Assembly (NCBI GenBank): GCA_945897395.1
Contig: CAMDFE010000053.1
Span: 1 to 8,854, forward strand
Reading direction: 5' to 3'
DNA: 8,854 bases
DNA from: Chryseobacterium gleum
GTDB taxonomy: Bacteria > Bacteroidota > Bacteroidia > Flavobacteriales_D > Sanyastnellaceae
Shown here: in pieces, positions 7,023-8,854 of the stretch
Layout: every line of letters begins with the position of its first letter
Position numbering within the stretch: position 1 is the first letter of the stretch
Notes under the pieces: generated by a model
What the model was told of the DNA's origin: nothing
Database searches by the model: none
The model's input: only the letters and a program-made list of their open reading frames with translations
Translations under genes and position numbers: made by a program

Positions 7023-8854
7023 TTACTCGTCATTCGACGATACGTTTTCAACAAAATACATATCGATTTGACCTTTATTTTTGGCCTCAATTTTACCTCT
7101 ATATGTGCATGAGAAATGGTCTTTCACGCATTCGTAGGTGCTTCCGCTAATATTTATTTTACCCGCTTCTCCAGAAGACTCTAAGCGTGAAGCAATGTTT
7201 ACAGTGTCGCCCCAAATATCATAAGCGAATTTTCTTATCCCAACAATTCCTGCCACAACAGGACCTGTGTGAATACCTATCCTAATTTCAAACACCTCTT
7301 GACTGGCCAATTTCTTTTTCTCTAGGTGCTCTTGCATGAACTGTCGAATCTCAATTGCAGCGTTAACAACATCAATGGCATGAGTCTCATTCGAGACTGG
7401 AAGCCCCCCAGCACACATGTATGCGTCACCGATTGTTTTAATTTTCTCAATGTTATGTTTTGCTATAATAGCGTCAAATGCTTTGAAGCAAATATGTATT
7501 TCTTCAACCAACTGGGATGGCGACAATCGCTCAGATATCTTGGTAAACCCTTTGAAGTCCGTGAACATGACAGTAACCATATCGAACTGCTTGGCGTCGG
7601 CACTACCCTTTTCTTTCAGCTCGTTGGCAACTTCTTCGGGAAGAATATTCAGCAACAAATCATCAGACTTTTGTTTTTCCAAGCGCAATTCTTTCGTTCG
7701 TTCTTGAACTTCCAAATCCAATTCATCGCGCTGCCGAGCGAGTAACAAATTATTCGTAACCGATTGTCGCGCAAGAAATATACTCAGTGAAATAGGAAGA
7801 GATAAATAGAACGAAATTCTGTTGCATATAGTAACAACAAATGGTTTTGTACTATCAAATGAATTGAATAATTGCTCAAGAACAGGCCCTGCTATAATAA
7901 AGACAAGTGATCCAATAATGATTATCCATCCGCCTTGCACCCTGTTCTTAAAGGACAAAAAGGACATCCTTACTATTTCGAAGGATGATATTAATAAAAT
8001 CAAAAAATTAAAAGTCGAGGTATTCTTCGCAAAAAAAAATTGAAAATACCCAACCGCCAAATATGTACCTGCAAGGGACAAATAAACATAAGGCGTAAAA
8101 CTATTCTTTGCATCGAACAATGATCGCATTACATGAAGCAAGAAAAAAGTTGCTAGGGCGTAGAATAATTGATTAAAGAAATGGACTAAAACAACAGTGT
8201 CTGTCGTAATTTGAAATGCACCCAATTCAATAAAATTCGTTACGGCCACGCTCGCCGTGAAAAAAGTAAAACAACTAAATAGCAAAAGCGTTCTGTTCTT
8301 GTATCTTTTATTGACTTGAAAAATCGTTAGTAAGAGAATAATGCAATTTGTACCGAAGAAAAAACCGTAGTAAAGAAGAGTATTGCTACGAGCCGTATCT
8401 ACTTGTTCGGCTGCTTCAGTCGTATGCAAACTAAATGACATCCATTCTGAATTAGACAGCGATTCTTTAATTTTCAGGTTTCCAATATTGGAATGATGAC
8501 CGAACCGAAAGGCAAGGACATTCGGACCTTCAACGTCTCTAAGTGTGACAAGTACTTTTCGCAAAGGAAAATGAAAGGCATCTTGAATAACCACTGTATC
8601 TCCAATGTTGGAGATAAAACCAAAAGAATAGATAGGTTCTCCATTTAGAAAAACCTCCATTGCTCCTTGCCATTTAACATAGAGCGCCAAAGTCCTATTT
8701 TGCAATTCCGGTGAAACACGAAACTTCATTCGACTCCAGTATATCTTGTCTATTGCAAAAGCATTGCCTTCCGTATTTGTTAGGTCGGACCAATTTCGGT
8801 CGTCAAATTCTAATGCTGAAAAGGACGCACTGTCTCCTTGGTAGTATTTCGATG
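7023..8854 (-). CDS. Receptor-type class III adenylate cyclase with seven membrane helices (5' end beyond window)
   Basis: The frame is open to the right edge, giving 609 visible residues; the Met at 8729-8727 is internal. Numbered from the first full codon in the window, residues 1 to about 150 are a beta-sandwich, carbohydrate-binding-like extracellular domain (FDDRNW at 16-21, YWSRMKFRV at 38-46, EVFLNGEPI at 66-74). Seven membrane helices follow at about 158-179, 188-208, 220-242, 253-274, 281-301, 308-329 and 338-360, as in 7TMR-DISM receptors. A coiled coil at about 361-399 leads to LLNILPEEV and the cyclase domain (about 425-600). Metal ligands are Asp432 and Asp476. Lys472 and Asp545 specify ATP over GTP, and Asn552 and Arg556 are transition-state residues. 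It should make cAMP in the cytoplasm, probably as a dimer, in response to an outside ligand. It is the first visible gene of the co-directional run down to 2697. Confidence 0.95.
   Translation of the reverse strand, partial: SKYYQGDSASFSALEFDDRNWSDLTNTEGNAFAIDKIYWSRMKFRVSPELQNRTLALYVKWQGAMEVFLNGEPIYSFGFISNIGDTVVIQDAFHFPLRKVLVTLRDVEGPNVLAFRFGHHSNIGNLKIKESLSNSEWMSFSLHTTEAAEQVDTARSNTLLYYGFFFGTNCIILLLTIFQVNKRYKNRTLLLFSCFTFFTASVAVTNFIELGAFQITTDTVVLVHFFNQLFYALATFFLLHVMRSLFDAKNSFTPYVYLSLAGTYLAVGYFQFFFAKNTSTFNFLILLISSFEIVRMSFLSFKNRVQGGWIIIIGSLVFIIAGPVLEQLFNSFDSTKPFVVTICNRISFYLSLPISLSIFLARQSVTNNLLLARQRDELDLEVQERTKELRLEKQKSDDLLLNILPEEVANELKEKGSADAKQFDMVTVMFTDFKGFTKISERLSPSQLVEEIHICFKAFDAIIAKHNIEKIKTIGDAYMCAGGLPVSNETHAIDVVNAAIEIRQFMQEHLEKKKLASQEVFEIRIGIHTGPVVAGIVGIRKFAYDIWGDTVNIASRLESSGEAGKINISGSTYECVKDHFSCTYRGKIEAKNKGQIDMYFVENVSSNDE

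Noticed and set aside
7326..7745. 139-codon plus-strand open frame opposite the cyclase domain
   Set aside because: The minus strand here encodes conserved cyclase catalytic motifs; the plus-strand product resembles nothing and is a shadow.
7023..8854. Guanylate cyclase rather than adenylate cyclase
   Set aside because: The base-recognition positions are Lys and Asp (KTIGD and YDIWG), the ATP-specific pair, not the Glu and Cys typical of guanylate cyclases.
1..8854. CRISPR array, tRNA, insertion sequence, phage or defence genes
   Set aside because: No regularly spaced repeats, cloverleaf-like sequence, transposase-like protein or recognisable defence domain was seen on either strand.

Overview
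The window looks like chromosomal DNA from a Bacteroidota bacterium, most likely a Flavobacteriales-type lineage. Three things point there: a C-terminal type IX secretion (Por) sorting domain on one protein, a second protein whose N-terminus matches secreted cell-surface repeat proteins of this phylum, and AT-rich start regions with no clear Shine-Dalgarno sequences. It is gene-dense. Seven CDS are essentially complete (one of them very small) and two are cut by the window edges. No tRNA, rRNA, CRISPR array, insertion sequence or phage gene was seen, and no stretch over 300 bases lacks a gene.

Layout. Bases 1-214 (minus) hold the start of a large secreted surface protein that runs off the left edge. 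A 150-base intergenic region follows, with a possible promoter, a 12-bp palindrome and a strong minus-strand terminator. Bases 365-1782 (minus) are a two-gene operon of exported FKBP-type prolyl isomerases ending at that terminator. Bases 1845-2611 (plus) are a divergent pair: an unrecognised exported 211-residue protein whose stop overlaps the start of a 44-residue exported peptide with a Cys-Cys pair. Bases 2697-8854 (minus) are four closely spaced co-directional genes. In transcription order they are a receptor-type class III adenylate cyclase (5' end outside the window), a serine beta-lactamase-fold hydrolase with a type IX secretion tail, a second such hydrolase without the tail, and a ferritin-like/VIT1 fusion iron transporter.

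How the genes may work together. The FKBP pair probably assists folding of exported proteins. The four-gene run could link an extracellular ligand sensor that makes cAMP to two exported hydrolases and a membrane iron handler. Gaps of 51, 10 and 23 bases fit co-transcription, but the functional link is an inference. No defence system or other clearly new system is visible. The least ordinary items are the translationally coupled 44-residue peptide, the cyclase-hydrolase-hydrolase-iron transporter order, and the FKBP paralog with an altered binding-pocket loop.
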